This document shows positions 44,977 to 56,787 of a DNA stretch of 64,000 nt, piece by piece; within the stretch, counting starts at the first letter, position 1, and the number at the start of each line of letters is the position of its first letter. The notes under the pieces are model-generated. The model was given only the letters and a program-made list of their open reading frames with translations. It had not been told where the DNA came from and made no database searches. The translations under genes were made by a program, and so were the position numbers. This DNA is from Neofusicoccum parvum (Eukaryota; Ascomycota; Dothideomycetes; Botryosphaeriales; Botryosphaeriaceae): positions 620,001 to 684,000 of the forward strand of contig CP087220.1 of NCBI GenBank assembly GCA_020912385.1, in the 5' to 3' direction.

Positions 44977-45410
44977 TCACCTCTTCTTCTTAATGGCTTT
45001 TTGGTTAAACCACTTGCCGCCATCTACGAGAACGCCCTCCTCTTCCGTGAGCTGGTACTGCCAGCTTTTGCCAAATGGCATACACTTATGAATGGTGAGG
45101 GTTCTTGGCCTTGAAACGCCGTCCGTTTCGCTGCGGATTATGACTTGGTCGCCTTCGTGGAAGTTGGGTTCAAGCTACCAATCTTAGCAGTAGTTCGCCG
45201 AACTAAATACTTGAAGGCATATAATGTATTCTTACCGCTGCTGGGTCACCTTCGTCAACCCCTGACCTGTGTTCCGGAGTCTCTTCGACGGGTTCGGATG
45301 TATCGCGGACGTGCTCTCCGTGCTGCCGCGCAGTCAATATTTTCTTCTCGCAGCCACGTACATGAGAGAGTGCTTACCTGGTCCGACATATTCTGAATAT
45401 ATGCACTCAT
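44977..45410 (-). CDS. Small conserved-looking protein, three exons
   Basis: 105 residues assembled from exons 45410-45378, 45322-45236 and 45174-44977, too fragmented to show as an open frame. All junctions are phase 0: donors GTAAGC and GTAAGA, acceptors GGCAG and GGTAG. The N-terminal 40 residues are acidic and disordered (EHVRDTSEPVEETPEH). The rest looks like one small beta-barrel: FHEGDQVIIRSETDG, RTLTIHKCMPFG, WQYQLTEEEGVLVDGGKWF and a basic KAIKKKR end, reminiscent of Tudor/SH3-like folds. No signal peptide. Function unknown; the final Lys/Arg tail could be a nuclear signal. Confidence 0.6.
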
Positions 45411-46302
45411 GTTGCAACGGCTATCTTCACGTTAACTGTACAAGCTCTATATATTCGAGCGCCGGCTTGGAGAGTAGCACACGGAGGGGGCCGTCGATAC
45501 CCAAGCATCACGTCAGACTCCGCTGCAAGTTTGCCTGGAGCGGGCCAAAGCACTTCTGCCTGCATTGAAATAAGCAAGGCTGAGAGGGTGTGTCCGACTT
45601 CTGCACAACCCACGCTTGAAAAAGTAAACATGGCGGAGGCGTAGCCGCACGGCACAGCCGCCATTTAGGGCTTTCCACACCCTAAAGCAAATATTTTGCA
45701 GCAGCACAAGTAAGCATGAGGCTCTGCCCCTGATGGTCACCGACACTATGGCCGGATTATCAGAAGGAAGACCCACCAAACATGCCACCGGGGGCGGAGC
45801 AGGTTGCCTAGCCTGAAAGAGGAAGGTCATGCGGTTATTCCCTGGACTATGGCTGCACGTCACACTGCCGATGAATGTTGCATTCGGCTAACCCTCCCGG
45901 TAGACGAAGCGCCTCCGTACACCATACCGAATTATCAGAGAGCTTTGTTTCTTTCATAGCGCATCCGATGCACTTGCCTCGGCAAAAAAGCACATTGAAA
46001 CTCCACCCCCACGAGGCTGAAGGATCTCGTTCCCTAAATTAGGATAATCTCGAAACCATTCACGCCCTCTTCATCGCAGCCTTGTAGGCTGCTTATGGCC
46101 CCCCCTTTCACAAGATTGAAGTCCCAGTTTTCTGGCACACTGCCTCTCCTCCAGTCGCTCCGCCCCCAATGGCGGCGCTCAGCACGAGGAGTTCGCAGCA
46201 GTTCGCCTGGCGTAAAAAGGGCGCCAATGCAAGCCTTATCAGCTGCGATCCATTAAACCCCTCTCAATACTTTGATATCTACAAAATCGCAACAATCAGA
46301 AC
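45411..46302. other. Intergenic, promoter of caspase-like gene
   Basis: About 900 bases, no gene recognised. Confidence 0.5.
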
Positions 46303-47720
46303 ATGGCTCCTGGTCCAGTATATGCAAATGCTGATTTGTCGGAGACACCCCTCACGAGCCCGATAGACTCTATGGCACATGTGCAACTGGATATCGACCA
46401 GCCTACAAGAACTCTTAGCAGCAGGAACGAGAACCGGAGTGCCTTAGACCAATCCCAAATGCAACGGTGGTGGGATGAATCGGTTTCCAAACACCTAGGC
46501 GTACAAACTGGTTACAGGAAGACTTTTGTCTTGATCATCAGGTGGGACAAGGAATGTGATCAACTCAAAGTGGATAAAGAGGCAAGTTGAGAGCATGGAA
46601 TCTACTGGATTCAGCCTGACTGACTAACAAATTAGGTTTCTGACCTTCGAGATGTCTTCGAGAAGAGATGTCACTTCACAACTGAGACGGTTGAGCTCGG
46701 TCTCGGTAATGCCGCAGAAGACTTGGACTTTGCTGTACACGGCTTCGTTCACAAGCATGACGACCCTCTGAATCTCTTGATCATATACTACGCAGGCCAT
46801 GGATTTTTCCACCGATCCAAGAAGCTGTTACAGCTCGCCGGGTGCGCATCTCCCTCCATCCCAATCTCCATAAGTTCCCTTACTAAACCCGCCTCCACAG
46901 ATCCGATGCCGACCAGATCCGCGGTATCAAGTTCCCAACCGTCTACTGGAATGATGCCGAGAAACACCTCACCAAGAGCAGCCGTAACAGCGATGTCCTC
47001 GCCATCATGGACTGCTGCTTCGCCAGCGACATGATGCGCAGCTGTGGCGAGAACAGCCGCGTCTTCGAGCTTCTGGCCGCGAGCCACATCGGCCAGGTGA
47101 CTGAGCAGCCTGGAGAGCATTCCTTCACCAGAGCTCTCATCAACTCGCTGAACTACCTCCTCGACAATAATGACGGAGATGGCTCTTTCGATTCCCACCA
47201 GCTGCACGAAGAGATCAACAGGCGGCGCATCGAGAACCCTTCTGGGTTGTGGAGGCGTCTTCCTGGAAACAGCAGGCACATTTTGCTCCGGCGGCAGAGA
47301 CTCGAAGCGGAGATGCATGCGGCGGATGCAGAAGCGCCACCGGGACCGGATGCATCCGGCGGCCTGCTTTCGCTGCAGTTCTTTTTGAAAAACAACCAGC
47401 TTAGCAAAGAAACGATTGAGGAATTGACACGATTGTTGCCGAAAAGTTTCAGCAGCTGCGACGCTCCAGTGCGGAATATCAAGTGGCTGGGCTTTGGGAG
47501 CACTTCGAGAGCCAAGTCGTTTGCGGGGATTGTGAAGGAAATCATGAGAAACAAGAGGCATAAGAACAAACAGGATGAGGAGAAAACATCGGATGCAGAT
47601 GGAGCTTATGAGTCTTCGGATGCGGGGAAGCGAAAGACTGATGATGCGATCATAGCGGACGCCGTGTTGCATAAGAAGCCCCGCCATGCAGAGACCACGG
47701 ACGAATCATCCGAGGTGTGA
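46303..47720 (+). CDS. Caspase-like (peptidase C14) protein
   Basis: 434 residues from exons 46303-46581, 46636-46841 and 46901-47720. The caspase core is seen as FVLIIRWDKECDQL, SDLRDVFEKRC, then LLIIYYAGHG with the catalytic His near 148, and VLAIMDCCFA with the catalytic Cys near 201. HSFTRALINSLNYLL and a RHILLRRQ strand follow. The C-terminal third is charged, with a basic RNKRHKNKQDEEK stretch and HKKPRH that may act as nuclear signals. There is no fused NLR, WD or other sensor, so it would be a single-domain executioner or partner. Intron 1 uses a GC donor (GAG|GCAAGT). Family members in fungi are linked to regulated cell death and stress responses. Confidence 0.85.
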
Positions 47721-50617
47721 CGGAAATTAGAATGGAATTTAAATGTCTTGGTGAAGTACTGTACTCAATTTTGGGGTGGTGTTTTATTTGTTGGTTAATT
47801 TTTCTTATCATAAGATGGGCGTTTGGAACTACTGTCTCAGACCAGGCCACTGATGGTTTTAAGGCGTGCTTGGATTTCTACTCTGTCAAGACTGAGTGAA
47901 GACGTAACAAGAGCTATTTAGATGGTTAAGTAGACTTAATTGGCTTTAAAGAGCTCGGCCGGCCTTGCACTTGCAAGGAAGACAATGACTGCCAAGCAAA
48001 GCAAAGTTAACGGCCATAACGTCAATGAGATTTAACATCGTCATCTCACTGATGGGACAGCCATTGCAATTCATGTGGCCAGCGATGCATGGTCAGCTAG
48101 GCTTAGCCATCAGACTCTTCTTCTGGTTCTTCCACGACCAGAGTTATTTAGTGATTGAGCGGGGCTGAGGCCAAGGACTGGGAGTGCCCTGTTGGTTCCT
48201 ATTCTCCGCGATGTATGAGCTATCTCCTTCAAAAAGCTGAAGTCATTGGTGCTTGGAAGTATCTACAAGCTCAAGTGAAACACCAAGCGAATGTGTAAAG
48301 TACTGATTGTTGCACGATGTTATTCTACCTTTCCATGAGCTTGCACGGATTATTCTGGCATGCTATCGGCTACATGGTGACTCGTACTCCACGAACGGCT
48401 GTTTCACTACGCCTTGACGTGCAGCTAGATCGTCGGCTACTGAAGTGGTAGCAGAAGCGGCGGCATTCGGTTCGAGAATGGTCAGGCGACAGAGCAAGTG
48501 CATGTCTAGCCCGTGGTCCTGTCGGTCTAGCGGTCTCCCAGGCAGCCTCCGCTCGGTAGGCCACACAGCTGCCGCATGGAAGGAGAAGGATGATTCTTGG
48601 AGGCGGCCGCCAGTCTCTTGGCACGGCTTGGATAGTGAAACTTCCGATTGGACTTTGCTTACGCAAAGCTTGGCCTTCGCAGACGGGGATCCCTCGGCCA
48701 AATTTCTTCTCGACTGAGCTGGCCTTGCCTATCTGGTAGAGGAACGATGGTGGCGAGACCGAATGGAGTTCCACCACGCTTTCACCGTCCGCGTGTGGTT
48801 GATTGGGGGCTGGCACGGGAACACTGAAGATGCAGCGGCGGCTCAACCCTGCACGGTGCAGTAGCGGGGCCAGGGGGTGCGAGATATAGTGATCGTTTAA
48901 AATAGGCTTCCGCGCATGCACCTGAGGCTGAAGTGTACGGGCCGGCGACGATGGTGTTGAAGTGTCGAAGGCGTCCTTGGCCGGATCGGGCTGTCCGCCG
49001 GGCAAGCTGGACGCGGGCTGCCGACGCGACCCCGCACACGGCGATCTGGACACGCCTCCTCTAAGCATCGACTCCGGCACCTCAAGCATCCAACGGCGCC
49101 GATCCCTGTCGTCGCTCTATTCCTGGAGGTATAGCTGACGGCTCCCCGCACGTGGTGCAGCAGCAGGCACCGGCCCCGCGACGCTGACTGGCCCGCCTGC
49201 GCCGCTCAGCGCCCACTCCCTCCACCAGGTGGCTTGCGCCTGTATTGGAATCCGGGCCTGACCCTCAGCCGCACAACGCACGAGGGGCACGGCAAGCTTC
49301 GAGTACGAGCTGTGCGCCGTCCGCCAAGCCCGCCGCCGGAAGCACACGAATCGACTTCCGCCCGCCTCTCGCTTCACCGCCCCGTGTTGGCCCGCCATCG
49401 CTTGGCACAGCACGCCACCGCACCGCGCCTTGGATTAGCTGTCAGCGCAAAGCTGGGGAAGAGATCCAGATCTACACTGGGCGGAGCAGCTGCTGAGATT
49501 CGCTGGCCGTTGACCGCGCCGGGGGATGCCGCCGCATCTGACCCGCGCGAATCCTGGGAGTGGGCTGCTCTTTGGCTGTCTGGTTCAGGCACAGGCTGTC
49601 TGCTGTAACCCGTGCCGAGCGGCAACGACTGTCCCGGGTTTTCGCAGTGCGGCTCAAGAATCCGCCTTTCGTTCGGCCTTCTCCACCGGCTCGCTTCCAT
49701 TAGTCTACCAGACACTTCCGCACCACGTTAAGCTTACCGCTTCCCCAACGTGGTTCAGGCATCTGGTTCGCCAAGCTGTCGGCCTTGAAGCGGCTGAAAG
49801 CCTAAGAAACGTGCAGATCCCGGCACGGAATTCACCAGGCCCAGGGACCATGCCCAGACTTTCCATCGATCCTTGGACCCGAAATAGCCACCGCCTCGTC
49901 TCCGCTCTCGCGGTATGCGTTGGATCTTCCCGTGCTCAACTACCAGCGCTGCGGCTGAACCTGCTGGGCGTCAGCTAAACCCTGGCTCTAGCCCGCCACG
50001 ACAGTTGTTGCTTGCCGTGAGTGGGATTTCCCAGCCCGAAAGAGCTCACGCTCTTCGCTTGAGAGGAGGCCGGTGAGGTGGGCTGGCGCCTGAATGTCGC
50101 CTTGCCGGCCCAGGGGGCCCTGATCAACCGTTTGTTGTGGTGAAACGCCCCGACCATGGCATCCATAGGCCCCATGAGTCCCTGAACCGTTGTTTGCCGC
50201 CGGCCGAAAAGTGTGATGCTGCGGTTGGCTACTGTTCCACGCCTCTGCATTTCTATCTCATGAAATTGTACAAGCTCTTGGTGCGTCTGCCTTTGTATGG
50301 CGGGAAGATTACGCTATCGAGCTACTGTTACTCTCAATACGAGCCCAAGTAAAGTTTTGAGGGGTGAGGAGCCGGGAGATCAGCTAGTACCCATCCCCGT
50401 AATCGCCAACTTCCCGCTTTATGCGGGCTAGAGAATGCCATGGCGCCTCGAACACCTCTAGTTTGTGCCGACCCGTTCAGCCAGGCAAGCGGCCATGGAT
50501 TATGGTCTGTCGAGCAAGTGTATATATATCCCGAAGTCGATGCTTGACAATGGCTTTTTGTTCAACAAGCCTCTTCAACTCATTAGCTTGCTTATCTGAG
50601 ACGTCCAGTCAGCCGCC
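47721..50617. other. Long intergenic region, no gene recognised
   Basis: About 2.9 kb. The 48.4-50.0 kb part is GC-rich and gives several long frames on both strands (for example 48370-49089 minus), all without domain, signal or splice support. A 60-codon frame with one hydrophobic stretch starts next to the caspase stop (47717-47899) but overlaps it and begins with GTG. Confidence 0.5.
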
Positions 50618-52700
50618 ATGCGTCTCGTCTCTTCTCTGGTTTCCCTCTCCTGGGCCTCCGTTGCCTATGCAGCGGTTGAGCCGTTCTTTGTCACTGGTCT
50701 CATCGATGGGCAAGTATTGGCAATCAGCTACTCAGCAAATGTTTGCTAATCTATTTCCAGTGCATCGGCGGACGCCTGCCCTGATCCTAACTGCGGCGGC
50801 ACCCTCACTGTCAACAACTGGGCTATCACAGTCCCGAAGAACTTGATTATCCAATTTCCCGCAGCATGGGTGCCTTGGAAGGATGCCACTGGGCTCACAG
50901 GCTACGAAGTTTCAGTCTCTGGAAATGTCGTTAATGGCAAACCCATTGCTGGCCAGATTGAGCTTGCTCAGACCCTCCTCAATGCCGGCAGCGGTGTGAT
51001 CGAATCCATCGATAACGCAGCCGGCGCGTTCAAGATTGCTGGAGGACCTACCGTAGTGCTCAACGACCCTAACGGGGTTTACGGCAACGGAAACAAGGAC
51101 CACCCTCTCTTCACCGCTGACGACGAGAATCCAAGTATCACGGCATTCTCTGGATTTCCCATGTGCATTCCGCGGTCCGCCAATGATCCAAAATGCCCGG
51201 CGACCAACCGTCCTGCCAGCACCAACCCTGGAGCATCAACCTTGTGAGTATCTGTAGAGCCCTCATGCGGCCGTTGCGCTAACGATTCGTAGTGCCGCTC
51301 CCAATCCGCTGGTCATGGCGCCCTTCCTTGTTGGCGATTATGTCGAGTTTTCCGGCATCAATGCCGGTGGCAAGGTCTATGCCTACGAGGTTGTCGCAGC
51401 CAATGTCCAGATTACTACCAAAGGCGCAAATGGCGAGCCAATCTACATTCGGATGGAAGACGCTATCATCGGAGTCTTCGATGACACCACTGGTGTTGCA
51501 GCCAACAACGAGTTTGGAGACACCAGGGTATGTAGCCTCTGCTCTTCCCGCCAATGCTGCCGCTGACATGTGTTTAAACAGTTCATCGGCTATACTTCTG
51601 ATTCCGACAGCGCGGCCACAGCCATCACCATCAGTGCTGTTGACGTGGACCCTTGCACCGGCGAAGAGACGTACCGAACCGTTGGAAGCGCCGCGCTCAA
51701 GGCCGGCGACGCTCGCAACAAATTCATCTGGCGTGCCGACTCCACCACCCTCTCCAAATACACCAGGGAATACCGTATCACTACCAACAAGGGACAGGTC
51801 AAGATGAACGGCATTGACATCACCGCTGGGCAATACGTCCAGCCTGTCACCGAGTGGATCTTCCCCGAGCCGACGGTGCCCGGCATCAAACCGCCGGCGA
51901 TCAACTATAGCGTCTTCAATTCGCTGAAGGGCATCTTCCAAGACGGCTTCAAGTTTGGTGTGCTGGACCCCTGGCCGGGAGCGACTGCCCCCGCTGCGAA
52001 CACTTGCAACCCGTCATCCACATCGCCGTCGCCCACTCCCAGTACTGGCGCAGGTTCCACCGGCGTCAAGCCTGTGGTTGATGTCGGCACTGCTGTTTCT
52101 ACTATCATGGGGGCCGCTGTTAAGCTCACCGCCAAAGACACGTCCAGCAACGATCAATCGACGCTGACCTATAGCTGGACCCAAGTATCTGGCGACAAGA
52201 TCACGATAGACACGACGACCGCCTCGACGCTTTCATTCACCGCCCCGTCCCAAACCGCAGACAAGATCGTTCGCACCTTCAACTGCACCATCAGCGTCAA
52301 GGACTCGACGCTGGCAGGCTGGGCTGCTGTCAACGTCACGAGCACCAACGGGGCCGACACGGTCACCATCGACTCGTACACCTGGGTCAGCCAGCAGGGC
52401 GGCACCATCAACATCGTCGCCCACACAAACGTCGTCTGGGACCCTACCGCCGCCGACCCCGCAAAGGGCCCCACCCTGACGCTCCTGTTCGGCAACGCAG
52501 CCCCCAACCCCGTCATCACCCCCACCTACCAGGGCAGCGGGAAGTGGAGTTGGAGCTCGCGCAGCGTCAAGAAGCCCGCCTCCATCAGGATCACCTCCAC
52601 CAGGGGCGGTTCGGCAACCTTGACCAGCACGACCACCAAGAAGAGGGCGGCAGGTGGTTCGGCGATGTGGAGGGCGGAGGTCGACAAGGCTTATGAGTAG
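50618..52700 (+). CDS. Large secreted or cell-wall protein with a PKD-like domain
   Basis: 642 residues from exons 50618-50709, 50761-51243, 51293-51527 and 51582-52700. A signal peptide covers about residues 1-19 (SLSWASVAYAA). The N-terminal half has Cys-containing segments (DACPDPNC, GFPMCIPRS, DPKCPA, VDPCTGEE) and FLVGDYVEFSG; it resembles conserved secreted fungal proteins of unknown function. After a Ser/Thr/Pro linker (SSTSPSPTPSTGAG) comes a PKD/Ig-like domain with LTYSWTQVSGDKITI and TFNCTISVKD, then a second beta-rich segment and a basic C-terminus. No GPI signal is obvious. Intron 1 needs a GC donor (GG|GCAAGT). Probably an extracellular matrix or adhesion protein, which is inference. 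Confidence 0.85.
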
Positions 52701-53905
52701 GTGGATAATGTAATTCGGCTTTAACTGCTTTGGTGGGATTTTTCAGCGCTTCGGATTCACTCCTTTGTAAATATGAGTGGACGACTACGACATCACGCTT
52801 CAACGTAACGTATATATGAGATAGAAGGTTTAATGTACATATGAGTTGATACAACTTCATGTTCTTTTCTCACTACTCTCTTTGATTGTTGCTAAAAGCG
52901 CACTAGTATATGCAGCTTTTCAGCTCATATCATGAGCCCCTGAAGGCAGCGCGTAGACACCCTGCCACACCTGTTCATTCTACACGTTATTTTCCAGCAA
53001 TGGTAATGAAACGTAGCGGAAACAAGAGACATTAGTGAACGCTGTTTGAAGTATGCCTACAAATTTGAAATGTTGGAGTGCCCGTCACCAATCTGACGAT
53101 ATTAATGATTAACATCACCATGAGTTTAGCGGAAAGGCTTGGCTTGTATAGTCTTCACATCGTGCAAGCGTATGTCACTATTCAATTCCGCAAGAGTCTA
53201 TCCGCCCAACATCCCCGTCAAACCCCAGGATACGGTAGCAGAGTAGATCTCAGAAAAATTGAGTGTACAGGGAATGTCAATTCAGCCAACAGGTCGCATG
53301 AAAGAAGTAAAGAACCTGCATGGGTAGTTAAAGCATTCGTCCGGATAGCTTTGTAATCAACCCAAAGTACTTCCTCAACCGCATAGATGCTTCAACTGCC
53401 CATCAATGAAATTCAATTTGGTTGAAGCACCCCATTTCTTTATAACTCACCATGTCAGCTCCAGAATCCACAAGTAAGAACATACCGCACTGCGACGCGA
53501 GATCGAAGAATCATGTTAAAGTGTCGGTTTAACTATCTATTTAATTCACGTTGTTGGTCACACTCAAGATGAATATTAACATGAACAACATGTATACTCT
53601 CGTGCATTGATGATAAGGAGACTAAGAATGATAACCCTTCCAGCCTGCGGTATAAAGGAAAAGGGTATTACCAAATGGAAGCCGCAAAAAAACATCGTAC
53701 CCCATACAGAAACCACGTTAAACCTCCACATTACGGTCTCCTCTCCTGTACGCTGTCGCATGTATTTTTGGTATCAATCGAATCGGGAAGAAGAGAAAAG
53801 CAGACAAGGAAAATTTATGAAAAGAAAGTGAAAGCTGCTCGAGCACGCTCTTGTTCGGGTATAGTTCATCGCAGGACAGAATCAAAGCGGACAAAGTACG
53901 CACGC
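52701..53905. other. Intergenic with a MITE-like remnant
   Basis: No gene recognised. AT-richer than the flanks; contains the inverted repeat at 53319-53404. Confidence 0.5.
53319..53404. repeat. Inverted-repeat element of the GAAGCAT family
   Basis: The left arm 53319-53346 contains TGGGTAGTTAAAGCATTCGTC; the right arm 53381-53404, read in reverse, gives TGGGCAGTTGAAGCATCTATG. The differences in the conserved first part are T/C and A/G transitions. An outer CAGGTCG occurs at 53290-53296. It belongs with the elements at 13886 and 40240. Confidence 0.45.
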
Positions 53906-56787
53906 TTAAACACTGCCAGTGAGAACCGGGTTGTTGGAGCCAAGGGTGGTGTGCTGGCCGGTCGTGTTGGAACCGGTCTTCAGCCCGTCAACACCCTCGG
54001 TGGTGCGGTCGAAAGCCTGGTCAATATCCTTCTGGAAGTTCTGAGTGCCGTTGGTGAGCCCACCAGCGGTAGTGCCACTGGTGGAACCGGCAAGGCCAGC
54101 ACTAGTGCCGTGAGGCTTGCGAGTGACGGTGGAGATCTTGGGAAGATTCGAGGTCTCCTTGGCAGAGCCAATGGAAAAGACCGGGCTCTCCCACTTCTCA
54201 CCCTGCTTGGCAAGATCCTTGAATTCGGTCGCCTTGGAGCTGATACCTCCAGTGAGGACGATATCCTTGAAAAGAGAGTCATGCTGAGTGACAGCGACGT
54301 TGACTTTCTTGTCAGCGACGGCTTCCTTAGCCTGCTCCTTCTTCTTGTTCAACTCCATCATCTCCTTCTGGGCTGCCTTGAGGTAGCGCTGGTAGATGTT
54401 CTGCGCATTCTCCGGGTCGGGGTTCTTCTTGAGTTCCGCCTTGGCCCTCTCAGCCTCCGAATGGATAGCATACAAGAAGGAATCGGCCTGGTTAAAGCTG
54501 TCCTTAATCTGCTTCTCAAGAACCTTCTGGAGGGCAGGACGAATGATCTTGACGAGCAGGGGCTTGACAAGGCTGAACAGCATCTTGTGGTTGGACTTCT
54601 TGAGCTTGATGTTGAAGTTCTTGACATCAACATCGACCTTCGTAACCTTGAAGAAGTGTTGGCTGTCAGACTTATCAGCCGTCTCAGCGGCGATCTTGAA
54701 GCTGAGACCATCTCCGCCGAGGAAGATGTCAGCAACACCCTTGTCCTTGAGAGACGGGAAGCCCTGCTTCCTGTTGACATAGTAGCTAACGTCGCGAAGG
54801 TCCATCTGAACGCCAGAAACGGAGATCATGATCTTGTTCTTGTTCTTGTTGGTAATCTTCTTGCGGCCCCAGCGCCAGTGGTTGTCGCTGGCAAATTCAA
54901 GAACATTGGGTGCCAAGTTGTCACCCTCAATGACGAGGTTCTCGACAATGGCATCGATCTGTGGGTCGCTATACTCGATGCGAGGAATGGGGATGTACCT
55001 CACATTCTCGAAGAAGCCAGGAAGGATGACCTCCGAGACATCCTTGAGCAAGTGGGGCTTGAAAGCAGCGGTGCCAGTCTCATCCTGACCAAGATCCAAG
55101 AACAACTTGTTCAAGGCGTTGGCGAAAGCCTTGTTCTGAGGATCAGCATCAAACTGCTGACCCAGGAACTTGAACTCGTCGAGGATGCGATCAGTGTGCG
55201 ACTTGTAGCGGTCGCGAAGGAGGAAGTGGCCCTGATCATAAATCTGATTCCACTCATCCGTGGCAGCATCCTGCATGACGAAACCTTGCTCCTTGAGGCA
55301 CTTGCGAATGTAGATATCCAAATGCTTGAACCAGTTCTTAAGGTCCGGGTCCCTGTCGGCATCCTTGTAGATGGTGTTGATTGAGTCGAAAAGGTCGTCC
55401 AGAGAGGTGCTGTTAGCGAAGCGCTCAATAAGCGTCTTGAGATTTGTTAGCCCGGTTTTGATATTCTCGTCTTGAAGATATCCTATGAACGCACCTTAAG
55501 GTCAGTCTCAGCTAACTCCAACGCACTATCAGTATGGGCACCTTTGACGGCCCCAGAGCCTTGTCCAGCAAGGTTCTTGGAGTGGCCAGTATATTCTTCA
55601 GCGAGACGAAGGAGAGTCTCGATGGCACGCATGTCTGAGGCGTGTCAGTAACATCCATGAACTTGGTCAAGTACGCGGTTACTCACAATCCTGGTGACCC
55701 TGGATTTCAACAACCATCTTTTTGAGGCGCCAGATGGTCTGCTCGCGGCGCTCCTTGGGCATCTTGGTCTTCAGGTAGTTCTGGCTGCGCTCACGGAGCT
55801 CCCTAGCTTTGTTGTCGGCTTTCTCCCTGTCCTCCTCGGGCACGTTCTCGCGAATCCTCTGCTTCAGGTCCTCGGCGCCGACGGTGGCGCCGGCATCAGT
55901 ACCCTCGGAATCAGCGACGCGGGCAGAGTTCTCAGCAGCCTCCTGGGCTTCCTTCTTGCCCCAAACCTTGTTCTGGCTGTACTTCTCCTTAGCCTGGGCC
56001 TTCATAGCCTTGACATCCGGAACCTCGTGCCAAGTGTTGTCGGCAGCAGGCTCGTCAATCTGTGAAAGCTGCTCCTCATTAGGCTTGACGCTAGACGCAG
56101 TTTTGGTGGCGGCATCGCCAGCCATATCGCGGACGATAATCGAGGCATCGTTCACTGAAAGTATTGTCAGCCATTGCCAACCGAACGGGATCCATTCGTA
56201 GCTTACAAAGCTTCCTGAATTGGCCGTTGGAGATGAGAAGCGTTCCCAGCGTCCTCAAGCCCTCCAATGCTTCATTGCCGTGCTGTTTTGCGGTGTCTTT
56301 GTCGACAGGCGCGTTGGGTGCCTTCGCGTCACCGCCGCTAATCTGTTGAGTCTGCCAGATGAAGTCTTGAAGAAGGTTGCCATCATTCTTGGTGAGGAGC
56401 AGGACTTTTGCGGCCTCAATGACATCCTTTAGGTCGCCAACAAGCTTCTGGCCGTCGGAGGAGAGCTTCTTGGAGGGCGAGGCGAGCAACTTGTGTGACA
56501 GGGCGCTGTTCAACGCAACGTCGGCTTGCTTGTTCTGTGAAAACGGTTAGAGCCTCCAGCAACACGCAAACGACGCGGGTGAAACACGTACGGATGGCAC
56601 CTTGCCATTGGTGAAAGCTAAAGCACGTGTCAGTCATGAGCAAAGCCAATGGCATGTGTGGCGCAGAGTTGTGGGCGCGACGGCAATGAAACGCACCTGA
56701 GTAAATGCCGTACAGCTGCAGCTTGTTGTTGACGTCCTTCTCCTTGACTTGGGTGTCGGTGGGACGATTGACTGCCTTCGACGCCAT
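53906..56787 (-). CDS. HAM1-like conserved fungal protein
   Basis: Long intracellular protein of 864 residues from exons 56787-56697, 56617-56592, 56534-56207, 56154-55687, 55634-55542 and 55494-53906. The first part is helical (NKQADVALNSALSHKLLASP, DVIEAAKVLLLTKNDGNLLQDFIWQ). A charged linker rich in Lys/Glu (AKEKYSQNKVWGKKEAQEA) follows, then the conserved region with KNWFKHLDIYIRKCLKEQGF, NVRYIPIPRIEYSDPQIDA, DGLSFKIAAET and FNIKLKKSNHKMLFSLVKPLL. The C-terminus is low-complexity Gly/Thr/Ser. The pattern matches the HAM1-like N and C (DUF4449-type) families as I remember them; the long amphipathic strands suggest lipid-binding (TULIP-like) properties, which is inference. The minus-strand exons create a long false plus-strand frame. 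Confidence 0.85.

Noticed and set aside
47717..47899. 60-codon frame with one hydrophobic segment after the caspase-like gene
   Set aside because: Begins with GTG inside the upstream stop region; probably 3' UTR.
48370..49089. Minus-strand frame of 239 codons in the 48-50 kb gap
   Set aside because: Low-complexity Ser/Arg/Pro composition, no signal peptide, domain or splice sites; GC-rich DNA yields such frames by chance.
53675..55384. Plus-strand frame of 569 codons rich in Leu/Val/Glu
   Set aside because: Antisense of the HAM1-like last exon; the minus-strand protein is the conserved one.
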